Source of the DNA: Siderastrea radians
Taxonomy: Eukaryota; Cnidaria; Anthozoa; Scleractinia; Rhizangiidae
Direction of reading: 5' to 3'
DNA: 64,000 nucleotides
NCBI GenBank assembly: GCA_964017195.1
Contig: OZ024892.1
Coordinates: 8,041,866 to 8,105,865 of the forward strand
Both the position numbers and the translations under genes were made by a program. Of this stretch, positions 41,080 to 52,858 are shown one piece after another (positions within the stretch are counted from its first letter, which is position 1; each line of letters starts with the position of its first letter). Below the pieces are notes generated by a model. The model ran no database searches. It was not told where the DNA came from and worked only from the letters and a program-made list of their open reading frames with translations.

Positions 41080-41101
41080 ATCTCATTTTTCCGTTCACTG
41101 T

Positions 41102-41360
41102 AAACTTTGTCGGCAAAGTTTACTTCAAAATACATGACCCATCGGGAAAGAACCGTCCAACACGTTAGACAGACAATTGAAAAACTTTGTCGACAAAGTT
41201 TACTTCAAAACAAAAGAACTGTCTAACATGTTAGACAGACAATTGAAAAACTTCAAATACAAGTTCATCTAATATTGCATGACAATTTGATGACTCATTT
41301 CCTCGGGAAAGTCCCTGTGGTTTTCAAAACAAAAGAACTTTCTAACACGTTAGACAGACA
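41102..41360. promoter_or_regulatory. Cluster of palindromic direct repeats near the right end
   Basis: AAACTTTGTCGACAAAGTTT (41182-41201) is a perfect 20-bp palindrome, with a one-base variant at 41102-41121. GTCTAACATGTTAGAC (41221-41236) is a perfect 16-bp palindrome, with variants at 41155-41170 and about 41340-41355. Each of the three is followed by AGACAATTGAAA. The region has no gene and separates two convergent ones. Confidence 0.7.
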
Positions 41361-41410
41361 ATTGAAATGGCTTGAATATATAAGTTTCATTATAGGCAAA
41401 ATAATGAAAC

Positions 41411-42028
41411 TCATGTAATTTTACGTAACTTTTCTAAATATTTTTCCCAATTGTTGGCCATGCATTTTTTATCAACAAAAATACATGATGCGGAACTTAA
41501 ATTTATATTCCATAAGTTTTGCGTTATTATTACTTGGTTTTTTGAAAAATTAATCCCATTAATTTTGTTTATACAACCATTACTGTAATCAATATCTTTA
41601 GCCGTAATTACCTTGAATACCATTGCAATTAAAATGGTAGACAGAAGATGGCGTGCCTGTTTTATTGACAGAGAGTAATTGGTTCTCATTTTGGATACAT
41701 AAAGTTCAATCAAGGTCTCTTTTATTTTTTTCTTGATATCATTCAAATTTTCAATATCATTTATCTTTCCTACTTTGTCTTGATGGGAAAAAACACCCAA
41801 ACGATTTCTTAACAATGAATAAACTTCTTTAAATAAAGTTTCACTATCTTTTTCTTCTATTCCGTAAATGAACTCTTTTTGATTAAGACTACAACATAAA
41901 AAATCTTGGGAAATATAAGTTCCACAGGGGGGTATTCCAAATGCAAGATTAAAAAAAAGATTTTCCCAAAAAATATTATCAGTGTATTGACAACAGTCTA
42001 GGAAAAATGGGTAAACAAGGTTATACAT
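41411..42028 (-). CDS. Uncharacterised Maverick protein with FW-x-A-x-G motif
   Basis: 205 residues, ending the element's right side just inside the TIR. The N-terminal 45 residues read DNIFWENLFFNLAFGIPPCGTYIS. This is a pattern I associate with unassigned proteins of large DNA viruses (FW followed by an Ala/Gly-rich step and a Pro-x-Gly turn), a weak resemblance only. The rest is helical with a Cys at 178 and a basic tail. Located like an early or regulatory gene, opposite in direction to its plus-strand neighbours. Function unknown. Confidence 0.55.
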   Translation of the reverse strand: MYNLVYPFFLDCCQYTDNIFWENLFFNLAFGIPPCGTYISQDFLCCSLNQKEFIYGIEEKDSETLFKEVYSLLRNRLGVFSHQDKVGKINDIENLNDIKKKIKETLIELYVSKMRTNYSLSIKQARHLLSTILIAMVFKVITAKDIDYSNGCINKINGINFSKNQVIITQNLWNINLSSASCIFVDKKCMANNWEKYLEKLRKIT

Positions 42029-42050
42029 TTTTCATTATTTCTTATTTCTT

Positions 42051-42320
42051 TAAAATATCGCTCAGCTGCTTTGACGATAAAAGATATATTCACGAAAATG
42101 GCGTGACAAGTTATGCATATGGTTTTGAAAATAGTGAAATTTTTTGGGTATAATACGGTAAAAATTTGACTGGGAATTTTTTCAGTCAAATTTGGTAAAA
42201 GTGTTGGAAAAATTGGTGGTGAATTTTTGTTTGACTGGAAAAATTTCTCTGCTAAAATTTAACAGAAGATTTGACTGAAATTTGAGAAAATGGCTCAATA
42301 CCCTCATTTTCATAACTACT
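42051..42320 (-). repeat. Maverick right terminal inverted repeat
   Basis: Mirror of the left TIR. Because the polymerase gene runs into the left TIR, this one holds an orphan copy of the polymerase C-terminal codons on the plus strand (about 42051-42152, ending TAA). Confidence 0.95.
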
Positions 42321-42326
42321 ATTAAG

Positions 42327-43375
42327 TTATCTGGACAAGGAAGCTTTTTTAACATGACCACAACTCCAGGAATCAAAGAGAATTTAACCCATTGAACGGT
42401 GCGTGTTTTATGATCGCCTCACTAAATTAGCAGTTGGTAATAAACAACCCATGTGCAGCACGAAAGGACAATTTATTGGTTCGAAAAAACAACACTCACT
42501 TGATCTAGAGTAGTTAAAACTTCTTACTTTTAAATAAAATACACCAGTTGTCAATTAAGAATTAGCCGAAAATACAATCTCAGAGTCAAAATTTTGAAAA
42601 TTTCCGCAAGAGATTTCTCATGTTGTCTCGCGCGTGAAATCAAACCACAACAGAGCATTTGTGTCTGTTTAGGTCAGATTACTACTTTTCGAAAAAGGTA
42701 CACAGAAGAAGAGACAGTAAGCTTTTTTAAATAATACATTTATTAAAACACGCCTTCACTTGTTTCTGAAGACCAAACGCGTTCAATTCTTTCTTCGAGG
42801 GAAGCTACGCGCAAGCGATTTCGCTCGATGTGCAAGTTATTTTGAAGAGCATTTGGTAATGCGAACTGTGCACGTTTTTCAAAACTTTTACGAAAACTGT
42901 AAGGAATATGAAGAATCCCTCAATTAGAAAGCGATTTCGATACAAATTTACAATCAAATGTGTAATTTACTCTACCGTAGACTCGTAGAAGTGCTGGAGC
43001 ATTTCACAGAAAGTCCACAGCTCGAAAAATCTTTGGAGGTAGAAGGTTGTCCTTCGCCTTGACAGATGTTTTCTTCGCGCTAAATTCCATTCCTTAACTT
43101 GTCGAGTGTTTCTTAGAGCTTCTTCTTTCGATTGTTTATCTTTCCCGTCGTCGATGTTAACAAAAACGAGAGTAAGTAAACGTTGTAACTCTTCACGAGT
43201 TTAGTTCTCTTTCCAGGACGGCATGTTACTATGCGGGCTCACTAAATGACAGCGGAACAACTGTAAAGGAATGCGCGAGATACCGTGGGCTCAAGTCACG
43301 GTCAGCAAACAATACAGGGAGCATGCGTTTCGGAAACCGCCGTCCACGACCATGGACGGCGGTTAAATCAAAGGG
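42327..43375. other. Interior of the Mutator-like element, no gene seen
   Basis: About 1 kb between the Maverick's right target duplication and the right 86-bp TIR. It contains no significant open frame. A short palindrome, CCGCCGTCCA...TGGACGGCGG, lies at about 43338-43363. Confidence 0.5.
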
Positions 43376-43461
43376 AGTTTCGACCCATGGCAGAGGTCCC
43401 TTTTCGTCCCGCCCGTCAGTTCAGCGAATACAAAGGAAAAGGGGCCTCTGCTAGCAGGGAA

Positions 43462-44600
43462 CTATTTAGGTACACGTTTAACTCCAACGGGAAACTTTAC
43501 TCTTGCACCCGAACAGTTAAAAGGAAAAGCCCTGCACGCCTTCTGTAGTATACGAAAACATACACTTTTTAGACTTTTTACACAATGATATGTCCGGTCT
43601 TAAGCTACAACAGTGAGATATGGGGGATGTACACTGAGCAGAATTTCAAAACATGGGATAATTCCTGCCCAACAGAAAAAATTCATCTCCAATTTTGTAA
43701 ACGCTACTTAGAAGGTAGCAATAAGGCCTCTAACGTAGCTTGCAGAACCGAACTTAGAAGATTACCACTAATTATCCCAATTAATCAGGAAATTAAGAAA
43801 TATTTTGTTTACCTAAACAACAAAGATAATGACTAATAGCCAAACAAACTTTTCTTATGTCGAAGAATCTACATGTCATTAACAATTCCGGATTTTATTC
43901 CATTTTTATGAACTTGATAGAACAATACCATCTGTCCAATTAAATGTAGATCCTGAATCTTTAAACAATGAAAGAATTAGGCGATATACAACTCATATAA
44001 AAGAGAAATATATATCCTTCTGGCGACACAGCCTTGAACATTCAAAGAAACTAGAATTTTATAAAGTTTTTAAAGATGAATACTTTACATCTGATTATTT
44101 AAACCAGTTAAGAAACTTTAATGAAAGACGACATTTGGTGAAGTTTAAAATAAGTAACCACAAACTTACGATTGAACTGGGTCGATTTCAGAACGATCAT
44201 ATGCCGAGAAAAAGTAGATTATGCCCATTGTGTAAGACAAATCAAGTAGAAAATGAAACTCATTTCTTATTTCAGTGTAGCAAATACTCTTTGCAGAGTA
44301 TTAATCGAGTCAATGAAATGATACCTGACATTGAAAGGAAATCAACCTTAGAAGGCATAAAACTTCTCATGAACTCTAACGACTTAAACGACTATCATGT
44401 AAATAAGCTAGTAATGAAGTCTATCTCCTCAAGTATGAATATATGTGATACATTGTTATTATCAAGTGAAAGTGATGTAACTTAAGTTCATTAGTATAAT
44501 ATTAGAGTACTATTAGTCTCGTTTTGTTATTAATTACTATAGATGTGCTTTTGCAATACTGTAAAATCTTGCGGTCGTGCAAATAAATCAATTTACTATA
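43462..44600 (+). pseudogene. LINE 3' part with C-terminal Cys/His motif
   Basis: After the 9-bp duplication the LINE frame resumes with YLGTRLT-type residues (43462-43530). It continues through an SYNSEIWG block (about 43600) to a terminal frame at 44135-44485. That frame carries CPLCKTNQVENETHFLFQCSKY, a C-x2-C...H-x4-C zinc-binding motif typical of LINE C-termini. A short 3' UTR ends near 44600 with an AAATAAATCAATTTACTATA tail. Two frame breaks lie between 43540 and 44135. Confidence 0.65.
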
Positions 44601-44714
44601 ACTACTAGTAAGAGTGATTTTACTTAACCCGTGATGAAGTGAATACTACAGTATTAGGCACTATTCCACACTAATTCCATTGTCCCTTTGTTTAATTTGA
44701 CTTTTGGAGAGTAA

Positions 44715-45024
44715 AGCTTGGTTCTCAAACGCCGCCGAACTACCTGCGACATACCTGCCGGTACTGCTTGGGATACTTCAAGAGCCGGATACTGTTTCGA
44801 TACATGAGAACATACGCCGCCGGCGACAACAACCATCACAGGCCTCTACGCCGGCAAGCCTGCGAAGTTGACTTGAGTTCAACCGACTTCGCAGGCACGT
44901 CGGCGGTAAAGGCCTGCGATGGTTGTTGTTGCCGGCGGCGTATGTTCTCATATGTCGGAGGGGTATCCAAGGCAGTACCGGCTGCTATGTCGCAGGTAGT
45001 TCGGCGGCAAATAAGAACCAGGCT
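44715..45024. mobile_element. Harbinger-like MITE with long inverted repeats
   Basis: The two halves are near-complete inverted repeats starting AGCTTGGTTCT / AGCCTGGTTCT. They are flanked by TAA (44712-44714 and 45025-45027), the TWA-type 3-bp target of PIF/Harbinger elements. It contains no ORF beyond chance frames. Confidence 0.7.
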
Positions 45025-45132
45025 TAATTGTTAGATCTTGTTTCACAGTTTCAGTAAAACCATTCTATAGCTAAGATCCGGTCATAGTTACCATTAAATG
45101 ATAAATGGCATTTACTTACTCTCCTTCTTTAG

Positions 45133-48100
45133 GCTTTAAAGGCGGTCCAGGAGGCTACAACGCTGGAGGAGGTGGAGGAGATTCCACCATTAACAACGAT
45201 GATGGAGCAGCCGGTGGGGGAGGTGGTGGACATTTCTCTGGCGGTGGGGGAGGGGCAGTGGCGGAAAAGATGGTGGAAAAGGAGGAAATGCTGGAAAGGT
45301 ATGTTTAAGCTTGGTTTCGTTTTCCTCACAAGGCAATCGTATTGGGTAATAACACACAAAAATTTACCAATCAGGACAGTAACCAAAGACTAAACAACGT
45401 AAACTCAATTTAACTGTTGACCATCTCTCCCCGGGTTCTGCCGAAGGTGTCGAAATTTCCGACAGTGTACGTCACCAACAACTCAAGGGCCGTTTCTACA
45501 TACTATTTTTGTTTTGGTTTAAGTAGCAGTTTTGGTGATAGTCTTAGGAGTGATTTTAAATCGCCAGCTAATTATCAACTTTCTTGGTAATACAGGACTG
45601 GGAGTTTGTTGTGGTAGCAACAGAGCGCATGTGATATCATGCATAAAAGCTGCTTTGTATGACTCCCAAGCTAGGGAATTTTAATGTGTTATATGCTGAC
45701 GTTGCCAGTGCCCTACTCTCGTAGCCACAAAATCGCAATGAACTCGTCATATCAAATTGAAGGTCATAAATTCAAAGCATTAACTAATGTAATCCTTGTT
45801 CTTAACTCTCTTATTTTTGATTAACAGATTGGTGCATACGCTGGGGGTGGTGGCCAGTCCTCTGTGCCGGGAGGAAATGGAGGCGACGGAGGAAAGGCTG
45901 GAAACTGGGCTCTAAACAAAGCTCCCATGTGCTATGACAAGACTGCACAAGGAGGGAATGCAGGCTCAACTGCCCTTGGCGGGGGAGGAGGTAATATTAA
46001 ATTGATTCATCATCAAAATAGAGCTAATGTATCGAAATGTAACACCATGCTTACAGACCAAGCTCGAGCTCCAGGAAACAATGACAAAACAAAATGAAGG
46101 GGGATTAGTTTTAACAAAATAAAATACGGCCGATGTCTTTATACTATACACACATCTAAAGAAAGAAACGTACTTTTATCACACTGTACAATCAACAGAA
46201 AACACTTACCAGAGAACAGAATGATGAAACATGAATTTACAATCTTAACGTTAATAATAGGATATTTCACGATGGCGTCAGAATCTCTCACTTTTTTTGC
46301 AAATTAGAGGCATAGTTATTTAAACCCAGTGGAATTAAAAAATTTTAATGAGAAAGGAGAAACAAAAGGAATGCTGGTAATTGTAGTCAAAAGACGCTAT
46401 CATGCAAATCGTTTATTATATACTAATCATCTCGTTTATTATAAGGAGGCTTAATGATTCATTCAAAATTCAAGGTTTTCTTTAAAAAGCCTGCTCGTCA
46501 CTACTTAATTTAACTGATAAATGCTCGTAACAGCTCACTTCATTTCCAGGAGACTCTTGTGGAGGCGATTTTGGTAGTGGAGGTGGTGGAGGTAGGTCCA
46601 CTTCTAATTTATGATTGTAATGTTTTGTTCTCTGCTTTAGTCGTATTGAGCATGGTTCAATAACAGTTTACACAGCCAGACTAAGTGTGATGTCTCTCAC
46701 AAGTAGTCCTGAGCTAAACTTTGGTCGTGATCTGTGGTGGTAAATATATGAACTCAGCTTGGCATTCTATAAACTTCCAACATGTTCAAAATAGGGGGCT
46801 AACCTTAAAGTCATTTAAGTTGTCCTAACAAAATTTCCTTTAAGATTCTGTAGACGTCAGGAAAGTAGTGTAAAGTTAGTTTCATTAGAGAGTTTTCGAG
46901 CAGCGTTGTTTTTGAAATAGTCCGCCTTAATCTTATTTTTCAATAACAAGTTTATTCATACCTTTCGGATCCGAAATAGAAAAAGGTGCAAATTCTGAAA
47001 TCAATACCTTTTTAAACGACAAAAAATGAACTGTGGAATTAAGAAGAAAGTCTTAACATGACTTGAAATTGTATTACTTAATAGGTGGGCTTCAATTCGG
47101 CAGCACTGATTTTGAGTCAAGATTAAGTTACGGTGGGGGTGGTGGCGGGAGCGCTTTCAGTGATGACCCCAACCCAGGGGGGAGAGGCGGAAATGGAGGA
47201 GGCCTGGTTTATTTGCAGCTTGACGAACTGATGTTGGATGGAAAGATTCTGGCAGAAGGTGAGAAAATAAATCCTGCAAGACGTTAGGGTTAGCATGTTG
47301 GAAGGGGGAATGCGCGGAGAAGAAGACAGACTGGGTATTTAAAAAGCATATGCGTATGAACTGATTCAAAACTACCGTTTGTCTTAGAATTCAGGTGAAG
47401 TTAGGATTTTTCACAGATGATCACTTAAAGCAGAGGGTTGCTTGCGAGAGATTTGAGGAACACCGTTTGACTGACTTCAACATGACATCATAAGGATGGT
47501 TAAGGAAAAGGGAGCCGATCCTTACGAGATCCTCAAAATGCAGCGCATTCCATTCAAAAGAGATTTCGTAAAGGTTTCATTGATTGCTTACAAGGCATCC
47601 TAAATATTGTGTTAGGCTGAGATTAAACTGATTCTCACGTAATTTAAAGGTGAGGTTTGCTTAACGGAGGTGGTTTCTAACGAGAATTGCCACTCGTAAT
47701 CAGAGAGTCAGATGAAGTTTGCTAACGTCAATTATCGGAATGTCGCTGGGAAGCGTCTCTGCAGTTGCGTTAAGTTTTTCATACATTTGTCTGCAAAATC
47801 GAGTCAGTCCTCGTCAACAATGGTGTTTCTCTTGGACAATGTAAAACTGTAAAATCGTGGGAAAAAACTATCAGAATACCTAGAATACCTGACTAGTATT
47901 CCTCAAATTGAACCACTGAAATCTTTTATCTGGTATCTGTTTACTTTCTGAGAAAAAAAAATTGACTCAGTTGCACTTTGCTGCCTACAACGCCCTTAAG
48001 GGAGGTTTGCGTGGGAGTGTGCCGCAGAAACCTTCAAACCCTCACCCTGTTTAAGACAACATCCGTTCATTTCGCTACCCTGTTTAAGACAAGAGAACTT

Positions 48101-51100
48101 TATATTTTGCTTTTGTTCTGCGTTTTTTGTCTGCCTTGCTTTTCAATTCCCATACAGAAAGCATTTTTAATAAATGACGTCATAGAATGACCACATGTAG
48201 GGTTCAAGGCTTCCAGTCCGCTGAGAAAGAAATCCTGTTCAAGACGTCAACTAGTGAAATTGTATACGCTGTATAAGACGCAACAGCCTGAAAACCATAC
48301 CCTTTTGAGCGGCACATACCCCTTTAGGCCAAATAAGGGAGTGCCCCCCGGGCAACGCCCTTTTCGAAACGGGGAGAAAAAAAGCTGAACTATAATCGTC
48401 ATGTAAGTTTGAAGAAGGACCTCAGCCTTGAGGGCGGTGGGTTAAGTTCCAAAGGTGACTTATTTCTAATTAGCCTAAGTGGCAAAAATCAATCTTAAAA
48501 CAAATCATTTTTGTTTTTCGTAGATAATTTTAGCAGGTAGTAATATGTGGCATGTTTAATTCCATCGATTGTTCGTGATCACGAAAATTCGCATCTTTTC
48601 CCGTTTACAGGTCAACCGGGCCAGTGTTTAAACAAAAAGGCTCATAGATCTGCCCCCGGGGGGAGTGGTGCCGGTGGAAGTGTGGTTATCATAACCAAGA
48701 AACTTCACGGAAGTCCTGGGGGTAAAATCTCCATCTCCGGAGGGAAACCCGTCAAATGTGCTTTTGGTGCTGGTGGAGGTAGGATCTAATAATATTATTT
48801 ATTGCCAGCACTGATATTAACATTAACATTTCAAATATATATATGATATTAATATCGTCGTTAATCAGATCTTAACATGAATTTGAAAGCAGATGACGAA
48901 AAACGCATAAAATATTTTTCTTTTACATTTTCGTTGCTGTTACCTACGGTTTTAGTAATTCTTGTCTAAAGGTCCCGTTATCTTCACAAAGTAAGCGATA
49001 ACTACGTTTTCTAAATTCACAAAAACCTGAATACATTTAAATTTAATTCAGTTGGCTATCGAGTTTTTCCTTAAAATAAGTTGTTTTGCATGCTTTGAGA
49101 GTGTTTGAGTTTTCCAGCCGTACTGGAAGTAATGCCCAGTTCAGACGTCGTGCTTCTACCTTGCCGAAATCAGTTGCAATTAAGCTCGACAGTAGCGCGC
49201 CAGAAGCACGACTCTGATTTCAGACGTCGAGCCAGAGTGGTACTTAATTCAGGATTTACTGAAGCGTCGTCATAATTAGTCAGTGGTACATGATGCAATA
49301 AGGCGCATTCGAAACTTCGGCGTAAACTCCTAGTCGTAAAAACTTTTAAAACTACTGTGGCAAAACTCAAGTAAAAAAAAAAAACGAAATACATGCAGGG
49401 CACCCTTTTCATATTACACTGTACAAACAAGACGAATGTTCTCCGTGTTATTGCGAATATTTGTTTCATAACTACACTGCTATTTTCCGAGAACGTTGCT
49501 GCTGATCAACCTTGCCATCGCTTCCCCGAAACAAGGGATAGTTCGAACAAGTGTGGAACACAAAATCCGACGCAAGGTTCAAGAAAATACTTGGTGTGCC
49601 CTTTTCTTTCCAGGACGATCTTCTTCCAGCCTTCTTCTTCTTCTTTGCACGACTTGGGTTTCCGAAGACTTGCTAATTCGGAAACAGCGTCGCTAGCGTC
49701 TTGTTCATCGTGCTCTCTGTAATCTCCATGGCCAGCTAGTGGAAAGTTTTCAACTAAAGGTGCTTCTTCATTCGATGATAAATCATCATCCTGTTCAACA
49801 ACAGCGGACATTTCGTCCAAACGTCTCCCCAATCCGCTCATTGCGCATACTCAGTAAATGGAAATTGTCCTCGTAACTCCAATTCTTGTTGCCAGAGCCT
49901 ACGATCTGTTCGGTCAGCGGTGGAATCGTCGGGCTCTGGTATCAGCCATTACCGGATATCGTGAAATTCGCGACATCCAGTAGCGCATGTCCTATTCGTT
50001 AAGGTGCTATTGCGCCTGTTCTATTCTTGTCTTTGGAGCTCTGGGCATGACAATTCTGGAAACGACCGAGAAATTTGAATTCCCATCGATCGAGTCATGG
50101 TGTGAGATCGACTAAAAGCGGTGCTCTCTAAATCTCCTGCAATTCGTATAGCGGAAAACCTGGAGCTTTAAAAGGAACAAACTTAAGAAACTGCCTTTTG
50201 TTCCGTAGTTGTTAAGAAGAACGAGCGTCCCTGCATTTTGCTCACGGGTTTTGGATTTCTTTCTCGCTTGAATAAATCCAGAAGCATTTGGCAGCCAAGT
50301 TTTTAAACATCGTCATCAAGAGCTCATTACAAAAGTTGATGAGACAATTACATGAAAGTTTATTTCTGGTCAGGCTGAAGTTTTGTAGGAAATGCTGTAG
50401 CGAGAAAAGAATCTCTGACATTTAGCGCAATCCGTAACTAACACTTTGAAATTTAGGAGGTGCATTCTTACTTGCTTAACCAAACGGCAAAATTTGGTCG
50501 CTTAATCTGTTCTAAGCCACATGCTTTGCGTGGAAATTGATCACGTCAATATATTAATTAATGCCCTAATTAATTCAACCGGAAATAAAACGTTATACGT
50601 AGAAGCCAAAACATTTTAATGTTATTGCGCATACAGTTTGAACCGGCCAATCCAAAAAATAAATAAATAAAATTTTGGCCGTTACCAGAGTTACACGAGA
50701 CATAATTTAAAAAAAGGCCCGTAACTCCTCGCGGGATCCCGATCCAGCGAAAATACAGTTGTATAGTTTATGAATTTAGTTCGTCACGGCAGAAGCACGA
50801 CGTTTGAATCGCTGCCGTGCCAGAGTCGTGTAGCACGGCAGAGCTGGTCAAACATAATTCAAAAGTCTGATACAGACATCGTGCTTCTGTCAAGCTTTTG
50901 TCGGACTTAATTCTTGAATTGAGCTCGGCACGGCAGAAGCACGACATCTGAACTGGGCTTTATAACAAAACGAAATTAACTATATCAGCTAACATCAGGC
51001 AAAAAGAGAAGTAAACCAATAGTTGAAAATTGTATCATAACGCACTTTTGCTGAAGTAGAGTAAAATTAATACTTATTTCGAACGTTCATTTTTTTGGTG

Positions 51101-51227
51101 AACATGGTTAGTTGTAAATTGATTTCACTTAAGTTTGATTTCCTACATGTTTTTTTTTTGGCTAGGCGGAGGCGGCGGCGTTGGACGTTGGGTTGTGAAG
51201 GAGGGTCAAACTATTCACCAAGGTTGA
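45133..51227 (+). pseudogene. Secreted glycine-rich protein, copy B, exons 6-11 (frameshift in exon 6)
   Basis: Exons: 45133-45298, 45828-45990, 46550-46591, 47085-47258, 48611-48778 and 51166-51227 (stop 51225-51227, AATAAA at 51346). Exons 7-11 match copy A in length and phase apart from a 9-nt shorter Gly run in exon 9. Exon 6 is 166 nt where phase demands 167. The Gly-rich frame is clear up to GGHFSGGGGG, and the Gly/Lys-rich continuation (SGGKDGGKGGNAGK) lies in the neighbouring frame. A base is therefore missing in the G run near 45241-45257. An assembly error in this homopolymer is the main alternative. Together with the lost donor of exon 3 this suggests a dead copy. Confidence 0.6.
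49506..49841 (-). other. Antisense open frame in intron 10, partly conserved
   Basis: 111 codons, acidic then Lys/Glu-rich (DDDLSSNEEAP ... CKEEEEGWKKIVLERKG). The equivalent in copy A (about 4132-4540, minus) keeps most residues but has a one-base shift near 4440. Probably a remnant of a transposon ORF; no domain recognised. Confidence 0.3.
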
Positions 51228-51424
51228 ACCCAGAAGCAACAAAGCTCAACCGATGAACCAGAGTAGCATGAAATTTTAGTTTGCAACATTTTTTCTTGCT
51301 ATGGGGAATATTGGGTGCTAAAGAACTCAGTTATTTGCTGAATAGAATAAAGAAACATGCTACTCTGCATCAACTTGTTTTGTTGTTTTTAAAACTATCC
51401 CATGAATGCATGCACGCTATTATT

Positions 51425-52049
51425 CCCGACGTGGGCAATCGATAAAAATCGATATCGGAAAACCGTTACCGATTGTATCGATCAATCGATAAAAATCGAT
51501 ACTCACAACTCTTCTGGTAATTACTGTTATCGATTTTATCGATTTTATCGATGGATGTCTATCGTTCATGTCTTTAATTTAAGGCTGTAATTTCTGACAT
51601 TGATTTTGTTTTTAAAAGACGTTTAATCGCAGTAAAATTATTGTGGTGACTTTATTCACCAATAAGACTGGATTTTGCATTTCAGTAAATGTAGTTTATT
51701 AAGCTGACAGGATAACTGTGCTGTATCGACCCAAGTATCCGCGAAAGCGACATCTCGGCTATTTACCTATCTAAGCAACCGCCAAGCAAAACGTTTAACC
51801 CGATATTAGAGCTGGTTATAGAGGTTGTCGTTATTATTAAAGCTCACATATTTTCGACGCAAAAAATGTTACCGATAAAATCGATAATTTTCGATAAAAT
51901 CGATAAAACTGATTGAAAAATCGATAATTACCGATTTCTCACAACAAATACGTTTATCGATTTTTATCGATTTCTGATACAATCAACTGATTTTGTCGAT
52001 TGTTATCGAATGTTATCGATTATCGATTTTATCGATTGTCCAGGTCAGG
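51425..52049. mobile_element. ATCGAT-rich MITE between copies B and C
   Basis: Termini CCCGACGTGGGCAATCGATA and, inverted, CCTGACCTGGACAATCGATA are flanked by the 7-bp direct repeat TATTATT (51418-51424 and 52050-52056). The A-B interval shows the unbroken site near 6008-6014. Both ends are packed with ATCGATAAAA / TTTTATCGAT repeats. Confidence 0.8.
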
Positions 52050-52728
52050 TATTATTTATGGTGGAGCACGATTTTCCCTTGTTTCTAGTCCTCCCTCTTT
52101 CGCCCCGTTCGTTCGTTTCGGGTCACGTGATTAAAGCATTCGTCTTGGTGACGTCACCGACACTAATTTATGCGACACGGGCTCAGCGATGTCGTGAAAA
52201 ATCGCTAATTTAAGTGTCCCCCACAAAGATTTAGTGAAAGTTAAATTTAAGCAATTTAGACGCTTTTTAGAGGATTCTTAACGATTCAAGAAGCGTTTTT
52301 ATGACTAACGTGCGATCACATTTTTTTTCTTTGTGAGAAAAATACCGGTGGACTGGCGGGAAAAAATTTCTTAAACATCGTTCTTAAATGAGAAACCATG
52401 AGATGTTGGGCCTGGGACGGTTATTCGTTTACCGTAGATCATGGCCTAGCTTGTATTAAGGTTCCCACTCTCTTGAAGGCCCTTCCTCTTCAATAAGAAT
52501 TAACACCCCTTCCATTTTGGAACAAGAAATTAATTATGTTCCCCCTGAGATTACCCTCTCCTCCTCCTCGTCCTTGCCCTGCTAGCAGAGTCTGGGCTCC
52601 TTTTGTATTTTGAGGCTGTTCCCGCTTCAAAATTCTAGGGAAAAGTACACTCCACCCTCGTTTGTAGAGAACAAGGAAAGATAAAGCAAAAAAAACTAAA
52701 GCACCGTTAAATTTTTTTTCATTTTTGC

Positions 52729-52858
52729 TAGCCTGTTCCAGGCGTTCAGATAGTGGAGCGCGAGCGAAAAAGAAAGCGAGCGAAAGAGAGGCAAAAAACG
52801 AGGGGAGACTGCTTTTTTTTCGCTTGCTCTCCACTATCTGAACGCCTGGAACAGGCTA
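52729..52858. mobile_element. 130-bp hairpin MITE
   Basis: Inverted ends TAGCCTGTTCCAGGCGTTCA are flanked by CATTTTTGC / CATTTTCGC. The A-B interval lacks it (near 10525). Confidence 0.75.

Larger units (their letters stand above)
25899..42320. mobile_element. Maverick/Polinton (adintovirus-like) element, apparently complete
   Basis: A 16,422-bp element with 270-bp TIRs starting AGTAGTTATG, flanked by the 6-bp duplication ATTAAG (25893-25898 and 42321-42326). The two TIRs differ at about two positions, which suggests a recent insertion. It encodes the diagnostic set: protein-primed DNA polymerase B, integrase, packaging ATPase, adenain-like protease, double-jelly-roll major capsid protein and penton. 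It also has the parvovirus-type phospholipase found in some adintoviruses. None of these frames carries an internal stop, apart from the PLA2/integrase overlap, which looks programmed. Such elements are regarded as integrated viruses of the adintovirus/Polinton group. Virion production from this copy is possible but not shown. Confidence 0.95.
25605..43461. mobile_element. Mutator-like non-autonomous element, split by the Maverick
   Basis: Inverted repeats of 86 bp (25605-25690 and 43376-43461) begin TTCCCTGCTAGCAGAGGCC and differ at only a few positions. CTATTTAGG (25596-25604 and 43462-43470) is a perfect 9-bp target duplication within LINE coding sequence. Long TIRs with a 9-bp duplication are typical of the Mutator (MULE) superfamily. 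Without the nested Maverick the element is about 1.43 kb and has no transposase, so it is non-autonomous. Confidence 0.75.
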
